This document shows positions 7,921-14,334 of a stretch of 16,230 nucleotides of DNA, piece after piece. The position numbers and the translations under genes are program-made. The stretch is from the NCBI GenBank assembly GCA_910588535.1, contig CAJUOO010000069.1, forward strand, positions 1-16,230, given 5' to 3'. Origin of the DNA: an uncultured Lachnospiraceae bacterium (GTDB taxonomy: Bacteria; Bacillota; Clostridia; Lachnospirales; Lachnospiraceae). The first letter of the stretch is position 1. Each line of letters begins with the position of its first letter. The notes beneath the pieces are model-generated. The model was not told where the DNA came from. It saw only the letters and a program-made list of their open reading frames with translations, and did not search any database.

Positions 7921-8281
7921 TGTATTTCTTAAGTCTCCTTTCCTCTTTCTTTGTTTCCAGCACATGGTGCACTGCTGCCATTGGATGGCAGAATATCATC
8001 CTTGGTCCAGAAAACCGCATGACTGCTCGGATTTTCTCCCTCATTTCACTGCCAATCTCTGGATTGGCATATTCATAACAGTGAACCTTACAGTTGGAGC
8101 AGAATGTCTTAGTCTCCATAAACGGGCATTTATCACTTCTTTGTCTTGCGTATGTCTCAAGAGCTGCACATTCCGGGCAAAGACCATTTTTCCTCCCGTG
8201 CTGTTTCCTGCAGTAAAGCGCGATCATCTCCGACACCATTGCTTTTTCCCGCTCACGCTTTGTCTGAATATTATTTGTCAT
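7910..8281 (-). CDS. ygbA: YgbA-like (nitrous oxide-stimulated promoter family) protein
   Basis: A 123-aa cytoplasmic protein with the cysteine pattern of the YgbA family: CPEC (35-38), C52, CSNC (61-64), C68 and C98. These look like metal or cluster ligands. In enteric bacteria ygbA is controlled by the nitric-oxide sensor NsrR and linked to growth under nitrosative stress; the biochemical activity is not established. The C-terminus, RMIFCHPMAAVHHVLETKKE, is typical. GGAGG lies 8 nt before the ATG. The gene sits 107 bp after the ABC exporter genes and overlaps ybaN. Association with a heterodimeric exporter hints at a shared stress or metal/heme-related role, but that is inference. Confidence 0.85.
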   Translation of the reverse strand: MTNNIQTKREREKAMVSEMIALYCRKQHGRKNGLCPECAALETYARQRSDKCPFMETKTFCSNCKVHCYEYANPEIGSEMREKIRAVMRFSGPRMIFCHPMAAVHHVLETKKEERRLKKYNEV

Positions 8282-8388
8282 CTTCTCATCCTCCGATTTA
8301 AAAAGCTCTTTTTATCTGGACAGGCTTTCCACAGTTCCATACTTATGCATTTGAATTGCGCAACTGCCGGCTACTCATGCAAGCACAG

Positions 8389-10044
8389 CTACTTAGCTCG
8401 TTGCTCACAGAAATACACGGCGTCGGCAATCCTCATGGTTGACTGTCTGTGCGACACCAGCAGTACCGTTTTTCCCTCCTGTCCCTCCCGCAGGGATTTT
8501 AGTATGACTGCCTCATTTAAGCTGTCAAGGTTGCTGGTAGGCTCGTCAAGAAGCAGGAAAGGCGCGTTATGCAGGAATGTCCTTGCCAGCCCCAGCCGCT
8601 GTCTTTCCCCACTCGAAAGCGTATCCCCAAGCTCCCCTACAGACGTATCATACCCTTGCGGCAGCCCTATGATAAAATCATGGATGGAGGCTTTCTTGCA
8701 TGCCTCTTCCACTTCAGCGTCCGTCGCGTCCAGCTTCGCGATCCTTAAGTTGCTCCCTATACTGTCGTGGAACAGATGCGTTTCCTGTGTCATAAAGCTT
8801 TCCATATCTCTTAAATTCACCGTGTTTATTCCGGCAATATTCCTGCCGGAAATCTCCACACTTCCATTTCCCACTTCCCAGAAACGCATGAATAACTTTA
8901 ACAACGTGGATTTCCCACTTCCACTTCTTCCAACAATCCCGGTGATCTTTCCTTTCTGAATTTCCAGAGACACACCATCAAGGATGCTTTCCTCCCCATA
9001 GGAAAAGCTGACATTTTTTGCGGCGGCGCCTTCAAAAGTCAAATTTTCCCGGCCTGCCACCTCCTTCACTGCAGGCATTTCATCTAAAATGTCCAACACA
9101 CGGTTCCCAGCAGCAAAAGTATTCTGCAGTGTGCTCCCCAGATTCGCGAGTGCCACAGCAGGACCAAAGGAAGAAAACAGGGCAATAACTGGAATAAGTA
9201 CCCCAACAAAATCTACTTCTGCCTTTTGATACAACATTGCAGATACAAACAACATACACAGGTCAGACATCAGGATTGCCGTATTCGTTACCGCCATATT
9301 CCTCCCTGTGGTACACTTCATTCGTCTTTCAATTTCCAAAAGTGCATCTGTCCTTTCATTCATCTGTATCAGACGTTCTCTGCCTTGACCGTACTGTATT
9401 GTTTCAGAAATTCCCCGCAGGCTGTCAAGGACGAAACTGCTTAAGTTTCCCGATCCTGCACGGAATATCATACTATCTCTTCCGCTTACTTTTGAGATGA
9501 CAGTTGGTATTACAATCCCCACTGCCAGATATGCCAGAAACGCCATAATCCCCAGCACAGGGTGGAAGGAACCGATAAACAGGCACATAATAACAGTATA
9601 AAAAAATGCGATTGCAGCAGGGGAAATGGTGTGCGCATAGAAAACCTCCAGCAGCTCGATATCCGAGGTAATGACCGAGATCAAATCTCCTTTGTCCCTG
9701 TCATCCAACTTCGCCGGACAAAGCTTTCGTAATGCGACAAACACCTTATCACGGATCAGCGCAAGCAGCTTAAACGCAATAAAATGGTTACAGGACTGCT
9801 CTGCATAACGCAGGACTGCCCTCAGCGCAGCAAACAGAACCACACTGGCAAATATGCCTTTCAGCCCAAAAGGCGTATCGACACCAAGCAGCTCAAGCAC
9901 GGCATAACCGCCGAAAACTGTGATAAATGATGCGCACAAATGACCTGTAAGCCCCATAATTACCGCAAGAACCATAAATCCTGCAAGAGGCTTCACAAGG
10001 CATATCAACCTTGCCATAATCACAAATCCGCCACGTCTTTTCAT
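8389..10044 (-). CDS. ABC exporter half-transporter (CydC-like), second subunit
   Basis: A 551-aa fusion of a six-helix membrane domain (about 10-300) and an ATPase domain (about 335-551), partner of the upstream gene in a heterodimeric exporter. The ATPase has Walker A GRSGSGKST (372-380), a Q-loop at TQETHLF, signature LSSGERQRLGLAR (476-488), Walker B with catalytic glutamate LLLDEPTSNLD (497-507) and H-loop SHR. The signature LSSGE departs slightly from LSGGQ. The C-terminus stops soon after the H-loop region (YFCEQRAK), a little short. The ATG overlaps the stop of the first subunit (ATGA), indicating coupling; an internal start at MARLIC is possible. Substrate unknown: similarity of style to CydDC suggests thiol, heme or drug export, without proof. 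Confidence 0.9.
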   Translation of the reverse strand: MKRRGGFVIMARLICLVKPLAGFMVLAVIMGLTGHLCASFITVFGGYAVLELLGVDTPFGLKGIFASVVLFAALRAVLRYAEQSCNHFIAFKLLALIRDKVFVALRKLCPAKLDDRDKGDLISVITSDIELLEVFYAHTISPAAIAFFYTVIMCLFIGSFHPVLGIMAFLAYLAVGIVIPTVISKVSGRDSMIFRAGSGNLSSFVLDSLRGISETIQYGQGRERLIQMNERTDALLEIERRMKCTTGRNMAVTNTAILMSDLCMLFVSAMLYQKAEVDFVGVLIPVIALFSSFGPAVALANLGSTLQNTFAAGNRVLDILDEMPAVKEVAGRENLTFEGAAAKNVSFSYGEESILDGVSLEIQKGKITGIVGRSGSGKSTLLKLFMRFWEVGNGSVEISGRNIAGINTVNLRDMESFMTQETHLFHDSIGSNLRIAKLDATDAEVEEACKKASIHDFIIGLPQGYDTSVGELGDTLSSGERQRLGLARTFLHNAPFLLLDEPTSNLDSLNEAVILKSLREGQEGKTVLLVSHRQSTMRIADAVYFCEQRAK

Positions 10045-11837
10045 ATATCTGCACCATCCTTTCCGCCGTTCCAGCCTTTTGCGCCATCAAAATGCCCTTC
10101 CATGTATCCCCTTTGGATATTCCCGTAATTTTCAAGGCTCTGCTGCGTGTTCCACAGCTTTGCATAAATACTACTCCCTGCCAGCAGCTCCTCATGACTG
10201 CCCCTTTCCACCACGTTCCCTGCGTCCATCACATAGATGTTATCTGAAGCAGTCACATTGGCAAGGCGGTGGGAAATGAGGATCACCGTTTTCTGCCCCG
10301 CCAGCGCATGAATTTCCTGCATAATATCATTCTCACTCTCTATATCAATATTGGATGTAGCTTCATCAAAAATATACACAGGGCTGTCATGGAGAAGTGC
10401 CCTCGCTAACGCAATCCTCTGGCGCTGTCCTCCTGACAGGTTCGAGGCCTTTTCTGTAAGAAGCGTATCAAGCCCATCTTCGGATCTCAAAAAGCCTGCC
10501 ATATTCACCCGCTCCAAAACCTCCCAAAGCTCCCGATCAGAGGTGTCTGGCTTCCCCATCTGAAGATTCTCCCTCACCGTACCTTTAAACAAATAACTCT
10601 GGTAGCTAACATATGTAATGTTTTTCATCAATTCCGATTCCCTTATATCTGCCAGCTCCCGGCCGCCGATTGTTACCATGCCACGGCTGCCACGGTTTCT
10701 CCCCACTAAAATTGCCGCCAAAGTGGATTTTCCGCAGCCGCTCTCGCCGACAATGGAGACAAATCCTCCTTTCGGGAACTTCATGTCTATACCATGCAGA
10801 ATTTCCCTCTCGTCATAAGAAAACCTCAGTCCGGTACAGATAATATCACCGTCCGGCGGAAAACATCCCGTTTTCTCTTCTGTCTCAGGCAGGTCCAACA
10901 GACGAAAAATCTTGTCACTTGCCGCGATGCCGTTCATTGCCACATGAAAGAAACTTCCAAGCTGTCGCATGGGGATAAAAAAATCCGCGGAAAGAAGGAT
11001 GATCAGAAGACACCCCGAAAGCGTCACATTTCCTGCACGAAATTGTGTCGCTGCCATAATTACCCCTAATGCTGCGCCCCCATAAGCAATTACGTCCATG
11101 ATCGTGATCGAATTAAGCTGCATCGTCAAAACTTTCATGGTTATTTTACGGAACTTTTCCGCCTCACGGTTCATCTCCCCGTTTTTAAAATCATCCGCCT
11201 GATAAATTTTAAGAGTGGTAAGTCCCTGCAGATTTTCCAGAAAGGTATCTCCTAAAGCCGTGTACTGTCCCCAATAGTTTGACAGCAGTTTCTTCGCCCA
11301 TGTCTGCACCGCTGCTATTGAAACGGGAATGAGTGGCACGCAGATAAGCAGGACGGCAGCGGACGACACATTGACAAAACACAGATATATGAACAAGGTC
11401 AGCGGGGCAAGCATTGCATAGAAAAATTGCGGAAGATATGACCCGAAGTAAGTTTCGAGCTGCTCCACACCTTCCACCGCCATCTGCACCACTTCCGATG
11501 TTTTCACCTGCCCATTGTAAGAAGCGCCCAACCGCAGGAGCTTTTCATATATTTTCTCACGAAGTATTTTTTTTACCATCTTTGACGAGAGATATCCCAT
11601 ACGGCTTGAAAGGAGTGTGCAGAAAAAACGGATCATAACTGCTGCCACTGCTATAGCTGCAGTTATAAGCCCACTGCTTTTATCTGCTGTTTTATAGAAA
11701 AGAGAAGCAAGCAGACCTGTCACTGCCGTCATTATGGCAATATTCGCCACAAGGGAACACCACTGGGCCGCCACATTGCCTGCTATGTATTTTTTGCTTT
11801 CGCTGACTGTCCCGATCAGCCTTTTATTGATCATCAT
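10041..11837 (-). CDS. ABC exporter half-transporter (CydD-like), first subunit
   Basis: A 598-aa protein with an N-terminal ABC-exporter membrane domain (about 15-300, hydrophobic stretches near 25-48, 58-78, 138-158, 160-178, 247-265 and 275-290) and a C-terminal ATPase. The ATPase shows Walker A GESGCGKST (about 364-372), Q-loop SYQSYLF, signature LSGGQRQRIALARAL (about 468-482), Walker B with glutamate YIFDEATSNID and H-loop ISHRLA. Both ATPase sites of the pair keep the catalytic glutamate. GGAGG lies 7 nt before the first of two ATGs. It begins a four-gene operon (two ABC subunits, YgbA-like, YbaN-like) under the promoter and operators at 11952-12056. The transported compound is not known from sequence. 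Confidence 0.92.
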   Translation of the reverse strand: MMINKRLIGTVSESKKYIAGNVAAQWCSLVANIAIMTAVTGLLASLFYKTADKSSGLITAAIAVAAVMIRFFCTLLSSRMGYLSSKMVKKILREKIYEKLLRLGASYNGQVKTSEVVQMAVEGVEQLETYFGSYLPQFFYAMLAPLTLFIYLCFVNVSSAAVLLICVPLIPVSIAAVQTWAKKLLSNYWGQYTALGDTFLENLQGLTTLKIYQADDFKNGEMNREAEKFRKITMKVLTMQLNSITIMDVIAYGGAALGVIMAATQFRAGNVTLSGCLLIILLSADFFIPMRQLGSFFHVAMNGIAASDKIFRLLDLPETEEKTGCFPPDGDIICTGLRFSYDEREILHGIDMKFPKGGFVSIVGESGCGKSTLAAILVGRNRGSRGMVTIGGRELADIRESELMKNITYVSYQSYLFKGTVRENLQMGKPDTSDRELWEVLERVNMAGFLRSEDGLDTLLTEKASNLSGGQRQRIALARALLHDSPVYIFDEATSNIDIESENDIMQEIHALAGQKTVILISHRLANVTASDNIYVMDAGNVVERGSHEELLAGSSIYAKLWNTQQSLENYGNIQRGYMEGHFDGAKGWNGGKDGADI

Positions 11838-11951
11838 AATTTTACCTCCACAACTATTCTTTTATAGGTAACACGTTCTCGATCCTGTCCGTCTGTGCCT
11901 TTTTCTTACACAAAAAAACCATGAAAAAACACATCCTTTTATTTCTCTAAC

Positions 11952-11975
11952 ATTAGTTAGAAATAACTAACTAAT
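11952..11975. promoter_or_regulatory. Operator-like palindrome 1, ABC operon leader
   Basis: ATTAGTTAG (11952-11960) and CTAACTAAT (11967-11975) form perfect 9-bp arms around a 6-bp spacer, with further matching bases outside. The core GTTAG-N6-CTAAC recurs at 12002-12017. The size and symmetry suit a TetR- or MarR-type dimer. Confidence 0.7.
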
Positions 11976-12001
11976 ATTCTTAAAAAATGCAGCTATTTTA
12001 T

Positions 12002-12017
12002 GTTAGTAGCCGCTAAC
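12002..12017. promoter_or_regulatory. Operator-like palindrome 2, at the transcription start of the ABC operon
   Basis: GTTAG (12002-12006) and CTAAC (12013-12017) with a 6-bp spacer repeat the core of the palindrome 46 bp away. It lies about 10 bp downstream of the -10 box, where a bound repressor would block initiation. Confidence 0.65.
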
Positions 12018-12026
12018 TTATTTCCA

Positions 12027-12056
12027 AGTATACCTCTTATATCCTGATTTTGTCAA
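12027..12056 (-). promoter_or_regulatory. Sigma-A promoter of the ABC exporter operon
   Basis: On the minus strand a perfect -35 TTGACA (plus 12051-12056) is followed after 18 bp by TATACT (plus 12027-12032). It would produce a leader of about 180 nt before the first ABC gene, containing both GTTAG-N6-CTAAC palindromes. The leader 11838-11950 holds no gene. Confidence 0.75.
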
Positions 12057-12067
12057 TAGGGAAAAAA

Positions 12068-12289
12068 CTACTTGCCGAAGCTTCCATTATCATAAGTCTT
12101 ATTGTGACAAGGCTTTGAGCATTGTCATAGCCAATAATCGCCCTGCGTATAAAATAGCCTGTGTTTATCAAAACCTGCCTTTAGATAACAATGCCCTACA
12201 TTGATTGTCCAAACAAAATAATCTTTATCATGCACTAGACTGTATAGATCATTATAAACAAATTTCGGCGCATTTTGGTAACGATTGAC
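12068..12289 (-). pseudogene. Relic of a Sir2-family NAD-dependent deacylase
   Basis: The minus strand reads VNRYQNAPKFVYNDLYSLV, then KDYFVWTINVGHCYLKAGFD and KHRLFYTQGDYWL. An in-frame TGA follows, and the frame continues QCSKPCHNKTYDNGS to a TAG at 12068-12070. The KDYFV-T-NV-H-F-KAGFD and LFYTQGDY-QCSKPC blocks are typical of the central part of Sir2-like proteins of Clostridia and other Firmicutes, including the cysteines of the zinc site. Both the N-terminal NAD-binding part and the C-terminus are missing, and TTNVD is altered to TINVG. It is therefore a short dead fragment at the left end of element 1. Confidence 0.65.
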
Positions 12290-12388
12290 TGGTGGCGTGG
12301 AACACAGAATACAAACAAAAAAATGGCTGAAACCCACGGCTTTGCGGAGTGTGCGGATATATGTCCTAGTAATTGTATTTTGTGCATT

Positions 12389-12781
12389 TTATTTACTACA
12401 ATCTTTCCGATTTGCTTCACCAAATCTCTGATAATGCACTATCTCCCTCTCTCTTAGATAGCGTATGGGATCACATACATCGGGATCTTTTACCAGCCTT
12501 AATATATTGTCATAGGTAGAGCGTGCCTTCTGCTCTGCAGCCATATCCTCATGCAGATCGGTGATGGGATCACCCTTTGACTGAAATTCACAGGCATTAA
12601 ACGGAACACCTCCCGCAGACTGAGGCCACAATCCAAGAGTATGATCCACATAATAATTGGCAAAACCAGAATTTCTAATCTCCTCCGGTGATAGATTTCT
12701 TGTGAGCTGATGAACGATCGTGCTGACCATCTCCATATGCGCCAGCTCTTCTGTACCTATATTGGATGTGAGACTGCACAT
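12389..12781 (-). pseudogene. cotJC: Middle part of cotJC-type manganese catalase, cut at both ends
   Basis: The frame encodes NIGTEELAHMEMVSTIVHQL, VPFNACEFQSKGDPITDLHE, DMAAEQKARSTYDNILRLVK and REREIVHYQRFGEA, which is CotJC/manganese catalase from its second metal motif onward. Expected manganese ligands are present: the glutamate and histidine of EELAH, the glutamate of AAEQKA, and the histidine of IVHYQRF. The first ligand glutamate and about 50-60 N-terminal residues are missing. Downstream, the last seven codons (NRKDCSK) come from element 1; the real C-terminus is at 4745-4840. The apparent ATG at 12779-12781 has no ribosome binding site. Spore-coat CotJC is made in the mother cell and may protect against peroxide. 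No cotJA or cotJB is visible. Confidence 0.85.
12394..12424 (-). other. Left attachment junction of element 1 (core plus element arm)
   Basis: The plus-strand core CTTCACCAAA occupies 12415-12424, and the element arm TACTACAATCTTTCCG lies at 12394-12409. The arm is the inverted partner of 4842-4857 (14 of 16 bases). The cotJC reading frame runs into this site from the right and then terminates in element sequence (NRKDCSK and stop at 12389). Confidence 0.75.
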
Positions 12782-12826
12782 CTAAAATTACTTGAAAATA
12801 CAAAGCATTTATGACACATCATTTAT

Positions 12827-12853
12827 AAAAAAGTGGCAGGATTGCTCCCGCCA
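12827..12853 (-). terminator. Rho-independent terminator of the three-gene operon
   Basis: On the minus strand TGGCGGGA and TCCTGCCA (one G-T pair) enclose a GCAA loop and are followed by CTTTTTT. The hairpin begins 5 nt after the stop codon of the 62-aa gene. Confidence 0.9.
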
Positions 12854-12857
12854 TTTC

Positions 12858-13046
12858 CTATATTGAAAACTGTTTGACTTCTTCCTGTGTAAGCTCTGCC
12901 AATTTCTTTCCACATTTCTTTGCATATCTTGACAGCTCAAGCAAATTCACATGACAAGATGGTGCATTAACATATGGATTGGGCTGTTCAAAGTAGCTTT
13001 GTGCCAGAACATGATTTTCCATGAATTTAGGTCTCGTTCCATTCAT
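12858..13046 (-). CDS. Small 62-aa protein, third gene of the GNAT-like operon
   Basis: The ORF begins MNGTRPKFMENHVLAQSYFE and ends ELTQEEVKQFSI. The start at 13044-13046 is chosen because GGAGG lies 8 nt upstream; the frame is open further upstream without a site. It overlaps the end of the GNAT-like gene by 20 bp, which implies coupled translation, and is followed at once by a strong terminator. The C-terminal half (NLLELSRYAKKCGKKLAELT) reads as an amphipathic, lysine-rich helix pair. No named family is recognised. It could be a partner or antitoxin of the GNAT-like protein, but nothing in the sequence proves it. Confidence 0.75.
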   Translation of the reverse strand: MNGTRPKFMENHVLAQSYFEQPNPYVNAPSCHVNLLELSRYAKKCGKKLAELTQEEVKQFSI

Positions 13047-13587
13047 AGTGATACACCTCCAATAGATTTTTTGCTTGTTCCTCGTCAATAAAGAACTGGT
13101 ACTGATGAAGCATTCCCAAATATTCCGCATGGAATACATCTATATAATGCTTTAATAATTCAGCATTAGCGGCAAAACCATGAATAGCTCCTTCATATCC
13201 CCATTCAATAGATTTATCGGCAGCTATGGCAAAAAGATGGCCACCTACTCCAATATATTTCTGACTGCCAAACTCATATCTGTTGTTATGGGGAGCAGTG
13301 CAAGCCCAATGAAGATAAGCGGCGTGGGAGTCCTCGTCGTTTCTGACACCTACCAAGCCTTGAATAGTATTATCATCCTTTAGGGCAAGAGCATATACTT
13401 CGACATTCTTTGGTATCTCGTTCCAGTTAATATGCCAATCGTTGGCTTTCTGGAATTTCTTAAGGTAAGTACGGCTTTCAATTTTGAATACGACAGTTTC
13501 CTTGATATCGCCTGTCACAGTGTCTTTCAGACAGGGAACGATTTCATCTATCCAAATGTCAATACAACCTTGTTCAATTGCTATCAT
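13027..13587 (-). CDS. GNAT-like acetyltransferase fold protein
   Basis: A 186-aa soluble protein. Its central part resembles the GNAT core: a strand AAYLHWACTAPHNN (about 89-102), a Q/R-x-x-G-x-G/A-like acetyl-CoA loop QKYIGVGGHLFAIA (109-122), then GAIHGFAANAELLKHYIDVF (133-152), where GNATs carry the later strand and helix. The substrate is unknown, and the family assignment is by pattern only. GGGGGA lies just ahead of the start. The gene is 11 bp after a 54-aa ORF and overlaps a 62-aa ORF, making a compact three-gene unit. Candidate roles are a GNAT toxin with small antitoxin(s), modification-based defence, or an accessory metabolic enzyme. Confidence 0.7.
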   Translation of the reverse strand: MIAIEQGCIDIWIDEIVPCLKDTVTGDIKETVVFKIESRTYLKKFQKANDWHINWNEIPKNVEVYALALKDDNTIQGLVGVRNDEDSHAAYLHWACTAPHNNRYEFGSQKYIGVGGHLFAIAADKSIEWGYEGAIHGFAANAELLKHYIDVFHAEYLGMLHQYQFFIDEEQAKNLLEVYHYEWNET

Positions 13588-13598
13588 GTAATCCCCCT

Positions 13599-13763
13599 TT
13601 ATATATTATGTGTGCTTGATTCATACTCATCTCGTAAGAACATTAGGATCGCAGGTAAATCAATTTCAGAAAACTTGTGTGCATGAATAAGGTCCTGAAT
13701 CTCATTCTTACTCGCCCAATGAATATCTGCTGAACTAGCAGAGAGCTTCCCATTATTTTTCAT
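13599..13763 (-). CDS. Small 54-aa protein, first gene of the GNAT-like operon
   Basis: The minus strand encodes MKNNGKLSASSADIHWASKN, EIQDLIHAHKFSEIDLPAIL and MFLRDEYESSTHNI, with the stop at 13599-13601. A GAGGT site lies 8 nt before the ATG, and the promoter at 13802-13830 lies 39 bp upstream. The protein is small and predicted helical, with no recognised family. Its position as first gene before a GNAT-like protein is the usual place for an antitoxin, but it has no obvious ribbon-helix-helix pattern, so that remains speculation. Confidence 0.7.
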   Translation of the reverse strand: MKNNGKLSASSADIHWASKNEIQDLIHAHKFSEIDLPAILMFLRDEYESSTHNI

Positions 13764-13801
13764 ACATATCTACCTCTACAAATACAATTTTCCCTAATAA
13801 A

Positions 13802-13830
13802 ATTATACCATATTTTTATCATTTTCTCAA
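13802..13830 (-). promoter_or_regulatory. Sigma-A promoter of the three-gene operon
   Basis: On the minus strand -35 TTGAGA (plus 13825-13830) and a perfect -10 TATAAT (plus 13802-13807) are separated by 17 bp. Confidence 0.8.
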
Positions 13831-13872
13831 TCTGTATTGCTTGTTGTATGCTCTAATATATGGCGGATATGA

Positions 13873-14060
13873 AAAAAAGTTGCGCTTGTTACTGTCATTC
13901 AAAGGCAAAAACAGGAGTTACAGACAACTGCTGAGAGCGAAAGGCAGAGGTTCAAGAATTTCGCAAGTTTAAGCAGATGGCAGAAAAGTTTCTCGCTGAG
14001 CATGGCTTAAAGGATTATTTCAGAAAAGTATTCATACATTTTAATAATCAGGAACTTTAG
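13873..14060 (+). pseudogene. Degenerate 3' end of a mobile-element gene
   Basis: One plus-strand frame reads VALVTVIQRQKQELQTTAES then ERQRFK. A frame change near 13950-13955 continues EFRKFKQMAEKFLAEHGLKD and YFRKVFIHFNNQEL to the stop at 14058-14060. The charged coiled-coil character and the place, 6 bp before the SHOCT-like ORF and recombinase, suggest the tail of a mobilisation or transposon protein. No start codon with a ribosome binding site was seen and no family could be named. Confidence 0.4.
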
Positions 14061-14066
14061 GAGCAA

Positions 14067-14249
14067 ATGGTGCTTGAAACAGATAAACATAGAACTATAA
14101 AAAAGGAGAATTTGATAAATATAACACTTGATGCAACACAACAAAAGGAATTGAAGAAAACGCTAAAATGTGGTATTTACAAAGAACTACATAAACGGAA
14201 TATTTTGACAGATACACAACTAAATAGCTTGCTTGAACGTAATTCTTAG
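14067..14249 (+). CDS. Small SHOCT-like protein upstream of recombinase 2
   Basis: A 60-aa ORF with AGGAG 4 nt before its ATG. The C-terminal part, IYKELHKRNILTDTQLNSLL, matches the SHOCT style (short helical domain with LH...ILT..Q...LL). Small proteins of this kind often sit just before serine recombinases in elements of Clostridia. It lies 85 bp before the recombinase on the same strand. The function is unknown; oligomerisation or regulation of the recombinase is a guess. Confidence 0.65.
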   Translation: MVLETDKHRTIKKENLINITLDATQQKELKKTLKCGIYKELHKRNILTDTQLNSLLERNS

Positions 14250-14262
14250 AAAATTATTTACC

Positions 14263-14304
14263 CATCACCACACCACTTCCATTTTTATACTGTAGGTGGT
14301 GATG
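14263..14304 (+). promoter_or_regulatory. Hairpin just before recombinase 2
   Basis: CATCACCAC (14263-14271) and GTGGTGATG (14296-14304) are exact complements around a 24-nt loop, ending 30 bp before the recombinase start. It has no T run after it, so it is more likely an operator or leader stem than a terminator. Confidence 0.45.
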
Positions 14305-14334
14305 TGTCAGCCTATCAAAAGGAGGATACACAGA

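Larger units (their letters stand above)
4831..12424. mobile_element. 7,584-bp serine-recombinase integrative element inside cotJC
   Basis: The element is bounded by 10-bp direct repeats (plus-strand CTTCACCAAA at 4831-4840 and 12415-12424) that fall inside one codon stretch of the catalase gene (TTT GGT GAA G). It carries a large serine recombinase near its right end, a small recombinase-associated ORF, a broken unknown gene, a YbaN/YgbA/ABC-exporter operon and a Sir2 relic. There are no conjugation or replication genes, so it is an integrated, possibly mobilisable or excisable cassette rather than a full conjugative element. Its position inside a spore-coat-type gene recalls skin elements, but developmental excision is only inferred. 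Confidence 0.8.

Noticed and set aside
7739..8959. A 406-codon open frame on the plus strand
   Set aside because: It runs antisense across YbaN, YgbA and the ABC ATPase end, which all have clear families and ribosome binding sites; its translation has no recognisable domain.
12235..12457. Overlapping open frames of 60-70 codons around the left junction
   Set aside because: They are chance frames across the element end, in conflict with the catalase and Sir2 fragments.
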